Positions 33,154 to 33,788 of a DNA stretch of 33,788 nt are shown here, piece after piece (the first letter of the stretch is position 1; the number at the start of each line of letters is the position of its first letter). The DNA lies in contig PWID01000121.1 in NCBI GenBank assembly GCA_003555145.1, positions 1 to 33,788 on the forward strand. The letters are read 5' to 3'. The stretch is from Balneolia bacterium. GTDB taxonomy: Bacteria; Bacteroidota; Rhodothermia; Balneolales; Cyclonatronaceae. The position numbers and the translations under genes were made by a program. The notes under the pieces were generated by a model. That model saw nothing but the letters and a program-made list of their open reading frames with translations, searched no databases and was not told the DNA's origin.

Positions 33154-33788
33154 TTAGCCGGCTATAGCTTGTTTGATTTCCGACGCGATGGCCTGAGCCT
33201 TATCCATGGTATCACTTTCTGTATATATCCGGATGATGGGCTCCGTGTTGGATTTTCTGAGGTGTGCCCAGCCTTCATCAAACAGGATTTTAACGCCGTC
33301 GGTAAGGTCGGGATTCCGGTCAGCGTATTTTTCTTTGATGATACCCAACGCCTCATCGGCATCGATATCAAGCAGCTGGATTTTGTTTTTTGAGATGAAA
33401 TAATCGGGTAGGCTGTCGCGGTACTCGGCTGCAGAAAGGCCGGTGTTTGCCATATGCTGAAGCATAAGGGCTGTTCCGAGCAGGGCATCGCGGCCAGCGT
33501 GCAGGTCGGGCAGAATTACGCCTCCGTTGCCTTCGCCCGAAATTACGGCACCTTCAGCGCGCATCTTCTTAACGACATTGATTTCTCCAACGGCCGAGCG
33601 GTGACACTTCACGCCGTACTTATCAGCAATGAAATCGCAAATCATGGATGATGAGAGGTTCGTGCAAACATCACCTTTGTTATGGCGCAGGTAAAAATCA
33701 AAAGCGGCGGCCTGAGTGTACTCTTCGCCGAACAGGCGTCCGTTGTTGTCTACAAACGCCAGACGATCGGCATCGGGGTCGGTCACCA
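33154..33788 (-). CDS. glmM: Phosphohexomutase (phosphoglucosamine mutase-like), 5' part outside the window
   Basis: The last 211 codons of an alpha-D-phosphohexomutase, in frame to the window edge. The metal-binding loop DPDADRLAFVD lies at the very start, the sugar loop GEGNGGVILPDLHAGRDA in the middle and the phosphate-binding RKSNTEPIIRIYTES near the end. The catalytic Ser loop and domain 1 must lie beyond the right edge. The GTG that could be read as a start (33784-33786) is an internal Val. The family includes GlmM (glucosamine-6-P to glucosamine-1-P for cell-wall precursors) and phosphomannomutases. The GEGNGG loop is common in GlmM-like proteins of Bacteroidota, but the substrate is not certain. 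Confidence 0.85.
   Translation of the reverse strand, partial: VTDPDADRLAFVDNNGRLFGEEYTQAAAFDFYLRHNKGDVCTNLSSSMICDFIADKYGVKCHRSAVGEINVVKKMRAEGAVISGEGNGGVILPDLHAGRDALLGTALMLQHMANTGLSAAEYRDSLPDYFISKNKIQLLDIDADEALGIIKEKYADRNPDLTDGVKILFDEGWAHLRKSNTEPIIRIYTESDTMDKAQAIASEIKQAIAG

Overview
The window reads as chromosomal DNA of a Bacteroidota-type bacterium. The best guess is Balneolota or a neighbouring Rhodothermia-like lineage. This is inferred from gene content: PorU and PorV of the type IX secretion system (T9SS), a T9SS type A C-terminal sorting domain, lipoproteins with [LF]xxC lipoboxes, mostly absent Shine-Dalgarno sequences and a TTTG/TAnnTTTG-like promoter. I see no tRNA or rRNA genes, prophage, insertion sequence or CRISPR array. 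Almost everything lies on the minus strand. Only an edge lipoprotein, a RidA protein and a 67-residue unknown are on plus.

Layout, left to right. 1-762: 5'-truncated lipoprotein (+). 761-877: a cluster of three palindromes resembling a REP element. 889-7532 (-): a run transcribed as PASTA protein, rpe, phoH, MBL-fold hydrolase, purine nucleoside phosphorylase, OsmC-like protein, cysE, cysM. The middle genes overlap. 7628-20604 (-): the T9SS block, transcribed as porU, porV, a T9SS-sorted M6-like protein, a peptidase-MA/beta-propeller/beta-barrel protein and a DUF5683-like protein, ending at a terminator at 7547-7569. 20873-24003 (-): a Cys/Met-metabolism PLP enzyme with a structured 5' leader, then a small lipoprotein and a thiolase, ending at a strong terminator. 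24061-26701 (-): two tandem paralogous TPR lipoproteins ending at a 19-bp-stem hairpin. 26965-27345 (+): ridA. 27361-30101 (-): M23 peptidase and FAH-family hydrolase. 30138-30878 (-): rplU-rpmA with a candidate promoter and tandem terminators. 31018-31280 (+): the 67-residue protein with its own terminator. 31301-32143 (-): redox-active thioredoxin-TPR chaperedoxin. 32231-32973 (-): lexA. 33154-33788 (-): 3' part of a phosphohexomutase.

How the genes fit together. cysE and cysM make cysteine from serine. The Cys/Met PLP enzyme handles transsulfuration, and RidA clears the reactive enamines such PLP enzymes release. PorU and PorV form the outer-membrane end of T9SS, where PorU cleaves the sorting domain and attaches cargo. 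The next gene encodes a likely cargo bearing that sorting domain.

The most unusual observation is that this cargo has an M6-metalloprotease fold in which the HExxH zinc motif reads ANVGS, so it is probably a pseudoprotease. It sits directly between PorUV and a second, apparently active, HExxH protease fused to a propeller and an outer-membrane barrel. A second candidate novelty is the three-way-junction-like leader of the PLP-enzyme operon.
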